The notes below the pieces were generated by a model that worked only from the letters and a program-made list of their open reading frames with translations, was not told the origin of the DNA and did no database searches. Positions 32,437 through 41,216 of a stretch of 64,000 bases of DNA are shown piece after piece (within the stretch, counting starts at the first letter, position 1; every line of letters begins with the position of its first letter). The DNA lies in assembly GCA_025462835.1 (NCBI GenBank), contig JAOAPH010000019.1, forward strand, positions 1-64,000, written 5' to 3'. Position numbers and translations under genes: made by a program. Source of the stretch: Candidatus Angelobacter sp. (lineage in GTDB: Bacteria > Acidobacteriota > Terriglobia > Terriglobales > Acidobacteriaceae).

Positions 32437-35400
32437 TTAGAAGTAGAACTTCGCGCCGAGTTGAACCACGCGTGGGCCGCCTACGCCTCCGTACTGGCTC
32501 GAGTTCTGGCCCCATGTGGAACCCTTCGAAACAGTGACCGGGGTAGAGGGTGAATTCCACTGCCAAGGTCCATCGACGTTAATGTTGTAGTACTTGTTTT
32601 GGAAGTTCGGATGGTTGAACGCGTTGAACCCTTCCAACCGGAGCTGGATGTAACGCTGTTCGTTCGATCCGACGTGAATGTTCTTGAACAGAGACATATC
32701 CCAGTTCTGCATTCCGCCGCTACGGAGTATGTCGCGCGTGCCACGAGTCGGAAGACCGATCTGTGGAGCGACGACGTTTCCGCTCTTGTCCAGCGTGTAG
32801 TAGTACGGGATCGCTGCCCACATGTTCGAACCAGTCAGAGCACCCGATTCGAACGAAAAGCCGTTGTTCAAATCGATCGGGGTACCGGTCATGAACTGCG
32901 TGACACCGCTCAACTGGAAGTTGTCCGTGATGGCACTCAGCCACTTCGGCCCGTCGAAATGCTTAGTGACGTTCGGCAGGTCGTAAACATAGTTGATGGC
33001 CACCACATGTGTGCGGTCCCAGCCCGCAGCACGGTAGTCGAGCAGCGGATTGAAGGGATCCTGCCGGTCTTCATCCCCGTTCGCGGTCGTCAGCGACTTC
33101 GACCATGTATATGCGGCGCCAAACGTCAGACCCTTGCTGAAGCGGCGCTGCAATGAGACTTGCAAGGAGTTATAGTTCGAAGTCCCGTCGAATTTCAGGT
33201 ACTCGATCTGGTCGTAGCCCTTGTACGGAACTAGCGGCGCATTCGTGAACGAGGACCGCCCGAGGGCGCATTGTCCGCTGAAGCTGTACCCTGCAGCCGC
33301 ATACTGCTGCGGAAGGTTGGGTTCAACGTTCGGGACGACGCCGCCTGGGAAGCAGTTCGGGTCTTGCGCTGCCTTGGTGAACGCCGTGCCATACGGGATC
33401 GCGTTGATGTCGCGGGAGGTCACCAGGTGGCGCGACATCGTCCCCACATATGCAACGTCCATCGTGATGCCAGCACCCAGGTCGCGCTGCACCCCCAGGC
33501 TGAAGCTGTAGACGGTCGGCACCTTTCCGCCTTTCTCGGCCCCGAAGATGCTGGTCAACGGTGAGGTAATGCCGGCCTGCGCCGCCGCCGTAAGCGAAGG
33601 AAGGTTTGAGATGTTGTTGCTCGACACCTTCGGGGTCACAACCAGCGCGGGGTTGTTGAACACGGTGTTAAAGATCAGGTTGCCCTGCGTGCGGTCATGC
33701 ATCATGCCAACACCGCCGCGCAAAACTGTCTTGTGATCGCCGAACGGATCGTAAGCGAAACCGAGACGTGGCTCCGGCATGATGCCGCGGCTGTTCCAGC
33801 CGCCGTCGGGTGCCGTACCATTGTTCGTAAATACCAGCCCGTTCAGCGGATTCCCGCCCTTGGTCAGGTCGATGCTTCCGTCACTGTTCACGTGCACCGC
33901 CTTCGCCGGATCATAGGCGTTCGGATCGAAGACTGCGATCTGGTTCTTGGCGTCGTACTGGGGTGGAATCCATGAAAACCGCATACCGTAGTCGAGCGTT
34001 AAGCGAGGCGTCAGCTTCCACGTGTCCTGCACGTAAAACTCAAGCTGGTTGTAGCGGAAGAAACCTTCCGGACGAGCGCTCGACTGGCTGAAGTTCTGGA
34101 ACATGCCCAGCAACGCGCTGGCGTAAGGATCTCCGCAGGTGGTGTTCGCCGGGCAGTTGCTCGGGGCGGTCGGATTCGTACTGAAGCTGAACTGACCGTT
34201 GACGTTCCCCCACGAGATCTGGTCCTTGCGGCTCCGCTGGTAGAAGATGCCGGTCTTCAGGGTGTGCTTGCCCCTTGCCCACGTCAGGTTATCGTTCAGG
34301 TTGATCGTGGTGTTCGCCTGGTACCAGGGCGTCGCGCCAAGATAGCTCCAGCCGAAGTTCACTCCAGGGACTCCACCGAAGCCCATGTCCGGAATTGACT
34401 GGTCCGGGGAGACGGGATAGAGCAGCGGCAAGTTGATGCCGTTCTTTCCGACAGACAGACTCCCTCCGACGCTGTCGGTTCGGGTCTTCGTAACGCTAGG
34501 TCCGACGGAAAACTCGTTGATGATGGTCGGAGTTATGGTGCTCACCAGGCTCGTTGAGAGGTTCCAGCCGGGGTGAGTCGAAGTGCAGCCTCCCGCCAGG
34601 TTGATGGCGCCTGCACAGGCAAACGTCCCCAAGCCGGGCCACGGCAGGATCGGTGCGGCCTGGTTGTCCGTGTTGTGTATCCAGCGGGCGAACAAGCGAT
34701 TTTTGTCGTTGAGCTGGTAATCGACACGTAAGATGTCCTCGCGTCGCGGATTTGCGTAAGAAAGGGTGGTCGAATAGTTGTAATCGTTGTGGCCGGAGAC
34801 GTTCGGCTGAGGGTACAGATTCAGGATCTTCTGTACCTGATCGAACATCGCCTTTTGCGACGCCGAAAGCATGCTGGGGACGATCTTGTTGTTGACGATC
34901 GCCGGGCCGGAAATCAGGATGGGGTTCCCGTTGCCGTCTTTCGACTGCGAGAAGTCTCCCTGCCGTTCCAGCACCGTTGGCGTATAGAAGGTCGTAACGC
35001 CGCTCACCGGAATCAGCTGGTTGTAGTATTCCTGACCCCAGAAAAAGAATAGCTTGTTCTTGCTCTTGTTGAAATCAGTGCCCGGGACCAGCACGGGACC
35101 GCCAAGCTGATAACCAGCATAGTTGTAGCGGTACTTGGCAATCGGCGTATCGTTCTGTTTAGCGAACCAGTCATTCGCGTTCAGTCCCTCGTGGCGATGG
35201 AAGTAGCGCGCGTTTCCGTGGAACTGGTTGGTGCCTGACTTAGTCGTGATCACGACCTGGCCGCCGGCGGCCTTGCCGTACTCTGCCTGGTAATTCGAGG
35301 TAAGGACTTTCACGTCTTCAATCGCATCGGGGTTGATCGTGACGTGCGTGCCGCCGTTGTTCCCCGTATCGACGTTTGAAGCGCCGTCGATGGTGAATTC

Positions 35401-36003
35401 ATGCTGGTTTGCGCGCGTGCCATTGATATTGAATGCGTCAATGCCGCCGGTGCCGGACTGGTGGCCGTCGAAGCTGCTCACCACACCCGGGATCAGTTTC
35501 ATGTAGTCCAGCACCATGCGGCCGTTGAGGGCCACGTTGTTGAGCTGCTTGTTCGTTATCAGATCGGAACGCTCCCCAGAGTTAGTCTGGAGCTGCAGTT
35601 GTGCGGCATCGGCCGTAACGGTGACCGAACTTTCGGCGGCGCCCACCGTCAACTGGAAGTCTCCGGCGTTCAGGCGGTCTGCCGCGCTGAGGGTGACTCC
35701 TTGTTTCTCAAGCCTTTGAAAGCCGGGCGCTTCCACTGTAATGGTGTAGGTAGCAGGCGGCAGGTTCGGAACGGTGAAGGTGCCGCTATTCGAGGAAACG
35801 ACCTTCCTTTCAACTCCGATCTGCGGACTTTTGACCACTACCGACGCTTTGGGAACATAGGCGCCCGAGGGGTCCTTAACGCTTCCGAAAATCGTGCCCG
35901 ACGTCACCTGCGCAGCGACAGTGCCGCAGATTAGGCAAGCGAACAGCGCAACGAACAGCGAGTTTCGCAGCAGACTAAACCCGATCCCGCATGTACGAGA
36001 CAT
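32437..36003 (-). CDS. Oar-type TonB-dependent outer membrane receptor of the GH operon
   Basis: About 1188 residues from ATG 36003, with AAAGGAA upstream. The signal peptide ends GTVAAQ near residue 32. A carboxypeptidase-regulatory-like domain (GSVKDPSGAYVPKASVVVKS) spans about 33-125, then the TonB plug (NVALNGRMVLDYMKLIPGVV, then DVKVLTSNYQAEYGKAAGGQ). The large barrel ends VVQLGAKFYF. It probably imports the oligosaccharides released by the downstream GH30, GH3 and GH30 enzymes. No SusD partner is present, as is usual in Acidobacteriota. It is divergent from the winged-helix regulator, which may control it. Confidence 0.93.
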   Translation of the reverse strand: MSRTCGIGFSLLRNSLFVALFACLICGTVAAQVTSGTIFGSVKDPSGAYVPKASVVVKSPQIGVERKVVSSNSGTFTVPNLPPATYTITVEAPGFQRLEKQGVTLSAADRLNAGDFQLTVGAAESSVTVTADAAQLQLQTNSGERSDLITNKQLNNVALNGRMVLDYMKLIPGVVSSFDGHQSGTGGIDAFNINGTRANQHEFTIDGASNVDTGNNGGTHVTINPDAIEDVKVLTSNYQAEYGKAAGGQVVITTKSGTNQFHGNARYFHRHEGLNANDWFAKQNDTPIAKYRYNYAGYQLGGPVLVPGTDFNKSKNKLFFFWGQEYYNQLIPVSGVTTFYTPTVLERQGDFSQSKDGNGNPILISGPAIVNNKIVPSMLSASQKAMFDQVQKILNLYPQPNVSGHNDYNYSTTLSYANPRREDILRVDYQLNDKNRLFARWIHNTDNQAAPILPWPGLGTFACAGAINLAGGCTSTHPGWNLSTSLVSTITPTIINEFSVGPSVTKTRTDSVGGSLSVGKNGINLPLLYPVSPDQSIPDMGFGGVPGVNFGWSYLGATPWYQANTTINLNDNLTWARGKHTLKTGIFYQRSRKDQISWGNVNGQFSFSTNPTAPSNCPANTTCGDPYASALLGMFQNFSQSSARPEGFFRYNQLEFYVQDTWKLTPRLTLDYGMRFSWIPPQYDAKNQIAVFDPNAYDPAKAVHVNSDGSIDLTKGGNPLNGLVFTNNGTAPDGGWNSRGIMPEPRLGFAYDPFGDHKTVLRGGVGMMHDRTQGNLIFNTVFNNPALVVTPKVSSNNISNLPSLTAAAQAGITSPLTSIFGAEKGGKVPTVYSFSLGVQRDLGAGITMDVAYVGTMSRHLVTSRDINAIPYGTAFTKAAQDPNCFPGGVVPNVEPNLPQQYAAAGYSFSGQCALGRSSFTNAPLVPYKGYDQIEYLKFDGTSNYNSLQVSLQRRFSKGLTFGAAYTWSKSLTTANGDEDRQDPFNPLLDYRAAGWDRTHVVAINYVYDLPNVTKHFDGPKWLSAITDNFQLSGVTQFMTGTPIDLNNGFSFESGALTGSNMWAAIPYYYTLDKSGNVVAPQIGLPTRGTRDILRSGGMQNWDMSLFKNIHVGSNEQRYIQLRLEGFNAFNHPNFQNKYYNINVDGPWQWNSPSTPVTVSKGSTWGQNSSQYGGVGGPRVVQLGAKFYF

Positions 36004-36449
36004 AGATTGAATTCCTTTCGTGAAACGGTGATATGAAAACCGTGATATATGGCGCATCATGGCACGCGATCCTTACGGACTACGACGGCACCCTTCCGTT
36101 CCGCTCTACTGACCGGTGACCCGCCCGCAGGGCAGATCGGGTGTCAGTCATAGCAAAGCCGGAAGTGGCGACAATCCACAACAATCCACAATTTCGATTT
36201 TCGAGATTTCTGCCCCGTCGGGCCGCGGCGTCCCATTGTCCAGGCAGGACTACAGGCGCCAGCTCAGGCGAGCAGAAGGAACTTAACTTTGTCACACGAT
36301 TTTAATCCTGAGCTGAATCGAAGCTTTGTCTGAGGAAAAGCTTAGGGACAGGGCAAAACAGCCTTAGAACGCAGGTAATCGTCCGCCAGGAAGAGTTGAA
36401 GATATAATTTGAGGTACTCCATTCCATTTTTTGAAGGCTGAACCGAGAC
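36004..36449. other. Divergent regulatory region of the GH operon
   Basis: 446 bases without a gene. It should hold the promoters of both the receptor operon and the winged-helix regulator. It has a tandem CAATCCACAA (36175-36194) that may be an operator, and a diverged AGGATTA-type dispersed repeat at 36303-36333. Confidence 0.4.
36303..36333 (-). repeat. Dispersed intergenic repeat, third copy (reverse)
   Basis: On the minus strand it reads GCTTCGATTCAGCTCAGGATTA, matching the 10389 and 13315 elements in their CTTCG and CTCAGGATNA ends. Confidence 0.35.
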
Positions 36450-38645
36450 TTGATCGGCGATTTCCAACTTGCAGACTGGCAGGTACAACCCCAGCTGAAC
36501 TGTGTCCGCCGAGGTGAGAAATCGATCCACGTCGAGCCGAAAGTCATGCAGGTCCTGGTCCAGTTGGCGGACCATCCTGACGAAGTGCTCTCCAAAGAAC
36601 AATTAATGCACGCGGTCTGGTCGGACACGTTCGTAGGCGATGAGGTTCTGACACGTTGTATCTCGGAAATCCGGCGTGCGCTGGAAGACGATGCCCGGGC
36701 TCCGCGGTTCGTGCAGACGATCCCAAAAGTGGGCTATCGGTTAATTGCGCCAGTGGACCGGCGGGACCTGCTCGCAGACTCACGTGCGACGAAACCTACC
36801 GCGGCTCGCTTGCCCGACGAGCGGAGCGAACCGCCGGCGCCCGCGATGGAAACTCCAGCAGCAGCCCCGTCACCTTCTACGATTGTAAGTCCCGGGCTCG
36901 GCCCCGTGATGGCGCTACGCTGGGCAGTGATCGCGTTCGTCGCGTTGGCGGTCCTGGCAGTTGGAACTTGGATTTTGCGGTCGCGCCGTCCTTTGCAGAC
37001 CGGCACCGGGGATTACCGCACGCTGCCCTTCACCTCGTATTCGGGATCGCAGACACAACCGGCGTTTTCGCCCGACGGGAACAAGATCGCGTTCGTGTGG
37101 AACGGCGAAAACGGCGGCCGGCAAAGTGTCTATGTAAAGGTCATCGGAACGGAGAATCCCGTAAGATTGACCTCGGGGCCAGGGGACGATTACAGCCCAG
37201 TGTGGTCGCCCGACGGTCGCTTTCTGGCGTTTTTGCGCTCGGCCGAGAACGGTCAGGGTCTCTATATTATTCCTTCCATCGGCGGGCCAGAGCGAAAGGT
37301 GGCATCGCGGTCGGGAGTGGCCGACAACAGCAGCCGCATGTCGGTCACGTGGTCTCCCGACGGGAAGCAGCTGGTGTTCACGGACGGGAAATCGACCCAA
37401 AGTCCGTCTTCCCTCTTCTCCTTGAACCTCGAAACGCTCGCAGTGCAACGCATTACGACTCCGGCCCCGTCGTGGGATGGCGACTACACTCCTGTGTTCT
37501 CGCCGGACGGCAAGCGCATAGCCTTCATCCGCGACGTCGAAGCGTCGCTGCGGGACGTGTACATCCTGCCGGCCGATGGCGGCGAGCCCACGCGTCTGAC
37601 CTCCGACAACCGGCAGGTCTCGGGGCTAGCATGGTCGAGCGACGGGACAAGCGTGATCTTCTCTTCTGACCGACGGGGCAAGTTTGCGCTATGGCGGGTG
37701 GCTGCGAGCGGCGGCGCGCCGGAGCGCCTGCCCGTCGGCACCGAAGGCGCATCCTATCCGGCGATCGCCCCGAAGGGTGACCGGTTGGCGTATGCGCAGA
37801 CTTCGGCGCAATGGAGCATCATGCGCGTGGTACTGGACACGGCCGGAAAGGCGAAGACCACGCGACTGCTGTCATCGACGGAACAGGATTCCGCACCCCG
37901 ATACTCGCCGGATGGAACGCGGATCGCGTTCCAGTCCTGGCGCTCGGGGACCCAGGAGATCTGGGTGTGTGCGAGCAGCGGATCGGGGCCGGTGCAGCTG
38001 ACATCGTTCAACGGGCCACTGACGGGAAGTCCGTCGTGGTCGCCGGATGGCCAGCAGATCGCATTCGACTCGCGACCAGAAGGACGTTCGCATATTTACG
38101 TGGTGTCAGTGGACGGGGGAGTACCACAAAAGGTGACCTCCGGCGACCAGAACGACATCCTGCCAACGTGGTCGCGCGACATGAAATCAATCTATTTCGC
38201 GTCGAATCGCAGCGGCGCGTGGGACATCTGGAAAGTTCCTGCGAACGGCGGAGAGGCGCGGCGGATGACCCGTCGTGGCGGTTTCATGGGCATCGAGTCC
38301 TTCGACAGCAAATGGCTTTACTACACGAAGGCGGACCTTTCGGGCCTGTGGAGGATTCCAGCTAACGGCGACAAGGAAGAACAGTTGCTGAACCAACCGA
38401 AGTCAGGATACTGGGGCTACTGGAGCGTGGCAAAGGACGGCATTTACTACTTGAATGATTCCAACGCTCCACCATCGATCGACTTTTTCGATCCATTGAC
38501 GAAGCGCGCACGGCACGTGCACATACTGGACCACATGCCGCCCGTGTACAACGGCCTAAGCGTCGCCGGGGATGGGAGGTCGCTGTTGTACACCGAGGCG
38601 ACCGACGCCGGAAGCCACATCACGCTGGTGGAACACTTCCGCTGA
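36450..38645 (+). CDS. Winged-helix DNA-binding membrane regulator with TolB-like propeller
   Basis: 731 residues from TTG 36450. Residues about 1-100 form an OmpR/CadC-type winged helix (VEPKVMQVLVQLADHPDEV, then FVQTIPKVGYRLIAPV). A Pro/Ala-rich linker and one TM helix at about 153-177 (WAVIAFVALAVLAVGTWIL) follow. Outside are PD40/TolB-type propeller blades, each with a variant of FSPDGxxIAF or WSPDG (about residues 205-635). This design lets a periplasmic ligand control DNA binding at the membrane without a separate kinase. The location, divergent from the Oar/GH operon, suggests that operon as target. The inducer may be an imported oligosaccharide, which is inferred. Confidence 0.9.
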   Translation: MIGDFQLADWQVQPQLNCVRRGEKSIHVEPKVMQVLVQLADHPDEVLSKEQLMHAVWSDTFVGDEVLTRCISEIRRALEDDARAPRFVQTIPKVGYRLIAPVDRRDLLADSRATKPTAARLPDERSEPPAPAMETPAAAPSPSTIVSPGLGPVMALRWAVIAFVALAVLAVGTWILRSRRPLQTGTGDYRTLPFTSYSGSQTQPAFSPDGNKIAFVWNGENGGRQSVYVKVIGTENPVRLTSGPGDDYSPVWSPDGRFLAFLRSAENGQGLYIIPSIGGPERKVASRSGVADNSSRMSVTWSPDGKQLVFTDGKSTQSPSSLFSLNLETLAVQRITTPAPSWDGDYTPVFSPDGKRIAFIRDVEASLRDVYILPADGGEPTRLTSDNRQVSGLAWSSDGTSVIFSSDRRGKFALWRVAASGGAPERLPVGTEGASYPAIAPKGDRLAYAQTSAQWSIMRVVLDTAGKAKTTRLLSSTEQDSAPRYSPDGTRIAFQSWRSGTQEIWVCASSGSGPVQLTSFNGPLTGSPSWSPDGQQIAFDSRPEGRSHIYVVSVDGGVPQKVTSGDQNDILPTWSRDMKSIYFASNRSGAWDIWKVPANGGEARRMTRRGGFMGIESFDSKWLYYTKADLSGLWRIPANGDKEEQLLNQPKSGYWGYWSVAKDGIYYLNDSNAPPSIDFFDPLTKRARHVHILDHMPPVYNGLSVAGDGRSLLYTEATDAGSHITLVEHFR

Positions 38646-39122
38646 TTCCCTCAGGCCAACCCGAAGGTGTGGTGTAGACCCCTCTCCACTTGGTAACAAA
38701 CCGGGCAGGTTACTGCCTTGCCCGGAGTGCATTCCGCGCAGACTCAGCGCACTGCTACGATGTGTACGTCATCGCTGCCACTGCAAAAAGACAAAGCCGT
38801 TGCAATGGATTCGGCAAGACCTAAGACCCACATAGCGTTCCGTGATAAATGACGACAGCATTGTGGTCGATCGAAAGCTCCGCGCCCTTGGTTGGCAATC
38901 CTTCATTATTGCAGGCGAATTGATTGAAGGTCATTGAGTTTGGCTGGGGGCGAGCACGACCAGGAGAGAAACCAATCGCATCCTGGCCAGAGGTGAAAAA
39001 CATAGTCTAAATGGTATGGAAATAACGCAGGTTGCTGCTTCCCTTTTTCTTGGGATTCCATTGAATTTGGAGGGAATATCTGCATTGTTTGAAACAGCTG
39101 CGGCCGGCTGTTTACAAGGTAA
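38646..39122. other. Intergenic region
   Basis: About 480 bases between convergent genes. A stem-loop follows the regulator gene. A minus-strand 60-codon frame (39003-38821) has no ribosome binding site or motif and was not called. Confidence 0.4.
38701..38725 (+). terminator. Stem-loop after regulator gene
   Basis: CCGGGCA and TGCCCGG pair perfectly, with an additional GG/CC step across a bulge, 56 bases after the stop. No T-run follows. Confidence 0.4.
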
Positions 39123-39812
39123 TCAAAAAATTAGATTGGAATTTGCGCTCACGGCGGCGAAAACAGCTGGAAGCTCGGAATCAACAATTCCTAAGAAGCA
39201 TTTCACGACTGCTGGATCAAACTGAGTACCGGAGGACTGAACCAGCCGACGCTTCGCCTCTTCCGTGGGTAAGCCTTTTCGGTATGGACGATTGGATACC
39301 ATGGCATCGAACGAGTCGATGACTGTGACAATGCGGGCTCCCAGGGGAATCTCGCTGCCGCGGAGCTTGCCGGGATAGCCGTTTCCATCAAAGCTCTCAT
39401 GATGGTGTAGCGTGATCAGGCTGGTCTGTGAAAGCGCTGGAAAAAGCCTAAGGACACCCCAACCGTATTCCGGATGCTTATTCATCAACGCGCGCTCGTC
39501 CTCAGTCAGAGGACCATTTTTGTTAAGAATGGCATCTGGAACGCCAATCTTTCCGATATCGTGTACGACCGCGGCCATCTCGATGTCGTGGAGGCTTTCT
39601 TCTGGGATGCCCAACTCCTGTCCCACACGCATGCCCCATTCGGCCAGCCGGGTACTGTGCACTCCAGTATTCAAATCCTTCAGATCAAGCAGTTGATGAA
39701 AGCCGCAGACCAGCGAGTTCAGGGTGCTGGAAAGCTCCTCCTCGAGCACCTTGACGTGCATGGACGATCTTGCTTCGAAGGGCCGGACCGTTGTTGGAAA
39801 TGCATTAATCAT
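39123..39812 (-). CDS. HD-GYP domain protein (probable c-di-GMP phosphodiesterase)
   Basis: 229 residues from ATG 39812, only 12 bases after the stop of the subtilisin gene, so it is likely in the same transcript. The HD site reads AAVVHDIGKIGVP. The extended GYP signature is HHHESFDGNGYPGKLRGSEI, followed by ARIVTVIDSFDAMVSNRPYRK. All metal ligands of an active HD-GYP domain appear present. Such enzymes hydrolyse cyclic di-GMP or related cyclic dinucleotides. There is no receiver domain or membrane helix. The N-terminal ~25 residues are unassigned. Its place at the end of the sigma/CHAT cluster could add second-messenger control, but this is inferred. Confidence 0.87.
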   Translation of the reverse strand: MINAFPTTVRPFEARSSMHVKVLEEELSSTLNSLVCGFHQLLDLKDLNTGVHSTRLAEWGMRVGQELGIPEESLHDIEMAAVVHDIGKIGVPDAILNKNGPLTEDERALMNKHPEYGWGVLRLFPALSQTSLITLHHHESFDGNGYPGKLRGSEIPLGARIVTVIDSFDAMVSNRPYRKGLPTEEAKRRLVQSSGTQFDPAVVKCFLGIVDSELPAVFAAVSANSNLIF

Positions 39813-39824
39813 TTCTAGTTTCGC

Positions 39825-41126
39825 TCACCGAATCCCCAGAGCGGCACGCCAGGCAGCTACAGCAGTGTAAGTGTTGAGGCGACCATGGTTGAGTTCCGCA
39901 GAGATCCAATCCGCTTGAGCTAATGAGGAAGATGCACTTGATTCCTTGACCGAGTTCGATACTTGCACAAGCAACGCCGCCGTGCCCGCTACCATAGGTG
40001 CGCTGAACGAAGTACCCCAACATGCTGCGTAAGTTCCGTAGGGATACATCGTGACTACGCCTTCACCAGGCGCGGCCATCCAAACCAAGTTGGAGCCATA
40101 GTTTGAGAACGAGGAGCGATTATCGCTGTTGTCTGTAGAGGCGACGCCCATCACATCAGGGTAAGCAGCCGGATAGACCAGGACAGCTTTGCCATCGTTG
40201 CCGGCTGAGGCGACAAGCACAACACCTTTTGACGCAACGCTCTTTACCGCATTGGATAATTCCTGCGATGAGGAAGCAAAACTAAAGCTCATGTTGACTA
40301 CGCTCGCCCCATTTTTCTGGGCATAGTAGAGCGCACGCATTACATCAGAGGCATAGCCGGATCCATCAACGCCGAACGCTTTCAACGGGAGGATTTTGGC
40401 ATTTGGCGCTACCAGGTGCACTACTCCAGCCACCATCGTGCCATGGCCAAATGCGGAGTAGTTGCCGCCATCGAGCACGGCAGCGGAGGATTGATCGAGT
40501 ACAGCGGCCGTTGACTGGTTTACATAAGCCGGCTGCGCACCGTCAAGGACTGCAGCGCTGGACTGCGTAACATCGCCCTTTTCGTCGGCTCCGCCCTTGT
40601 TGTGCATGAAGTCATACCCGGTCAGCAAGACAGGTTTCAAAGCCGGATGCGAAGGGTCCACGCCGGTATCAATGATTGCAACGATACCTGCGCCGGTCAC
40701 GCCATAGGCTGATTGCGTTTTGGCCAACTGAATCAATTGAGCCGCAGGTTGATTTACGTATCCGTGCCACACGGTGGAGCCGTAATACGACATGGGAGTT
40801 TGGTCGTACAGAGCGCTGGGTATATTGCTGGCCGTAGCTGACTGTACTTTCATCGTCTGATCGAGCTCAATGTCCACAATGCCCAGATTCAGCGAGAGAC
40901 TCTTTAACAGGGAGAGTGGGTTCAGCAGGTTCGTGGTGACCAGGAATACTTGGTTGTTTGGATCGCCGAGCCCCCATTGAACCGTGCAGCCCAACAGAAG
41001 GCAGCTTGATTTGAGATGCAACAGGCCAAGGCCATCGCGGACAATCAATCGCGTAGTGGCCGCACTCGGAGTGCTCAGAGCCACCATCATAAGAACCAAC
41101 GAAATAATATGTTTGAAGGTCTTCAT
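39825..41126 (-). CDS. Secreted S8 (subtilisin-like) serine protease with QSxAAVLD repeats
   Basis: About 433 residues from ATG 41126 (GGAG 6 nt upstream). The signal peptide (FKHIISLVLMMVALSTPSA) indicates export. The catalytic triad is complete: Asp near 153 (IVAIIDTGVD), His near 228 (AFGHGTMVAG) and Ser near 373 (WGTSFSAPMVAG). The oxyanion Asn is in VASAGNDG. A region of about 120 residues before the domain is a likely propeptide. Between Asp and His is an insert with three copies of QSxAAVLD (40470-40565), an unusual feature. It follows an anti-sigma-like gene by 90 bases, and the intergenic DNA shares a motif with the sigma gene upstream region. Its target is unknown. Confidence 0.9.
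   Translation of the reverse strand: MKTFKHIISLVLMMVALSTPSAATTRLIVRDGLGLLHLKSSCLLLGCTVQWGLGDPNNQVFLVTTNLLNPLSLLKSLSLNLGIVDIELDQTMKVQSATASNIPSALYDQTPMSYYGSTVWHGYVNQPAAQLIQLAKTQSAYGVTGAGIVAIIDTGVDPSHPALKPVLLTGYDFMHNKGGADEKGDVTQSSAAVLDGAQPAYVNQSTAAVLDQSSAAVLDGGNYSAFGHGTMVAGVVHLVAPNAKILPLKAFGVDGSGYASDVMRALYYAQKNGASVVNMSFSFASSSQELSNAVKSVASKGVVLVASAGNDGKAVLVYPAAYPDVMGVASTDNSDNRSSFSNYGSNLVWMAAPGEGVVTMYPYGTYAACWGTSFSAPMVAGTAALLVQVSNSVKESSASSSLAQADWISAELNHGRLNTYTAVAAWRAALGIR
40470..40565 (-). repeat. Triplicated QSxAAVLD coding repeat inside the subtilisin
   Basis: QSSAAVLD, a spacer, then QSTAAVLD directly followed by QSSAAVLD. The codons differ between copies, so the repeats are old and kept by selection on protein sequence. 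They lie just before the catalytic His and probably form a surface loop. Confidence 0.75.
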
Positions 41127-41174
41127 TTCTAACTCCATCCAATCGCCCCGCAATTGAAACATTCCGCTCGGGCG

Positions 41175-41199
41175 ACTTCAAATTACTGTGGTAACCGCT
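41175..41199 (-). promoter_or_regulatory. Candidate shared promoter/operator motif before the subtilisin gene
   Basis: Read on the minus strand, this starts AGCGGTTACCACAG and continues TAATTTGAAGT. About 20 of 25 positions match the motif 33 bases before the sigma gene, with one gap. A GTTACCAG/GTTACCAC tandem repeat overlaps its start. It could be the promoter recognised by the local sigma factor. Confidence 0.4.
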
Positions 41200-41216
41200 G
41201 GTAACACTTGTAGTAA

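Noticed and set aside
38821-39003. 60-codon minus-strand ORF
   Set aside because: It has no ribosome binding site, signal or family motif. It lies between convergent genes.
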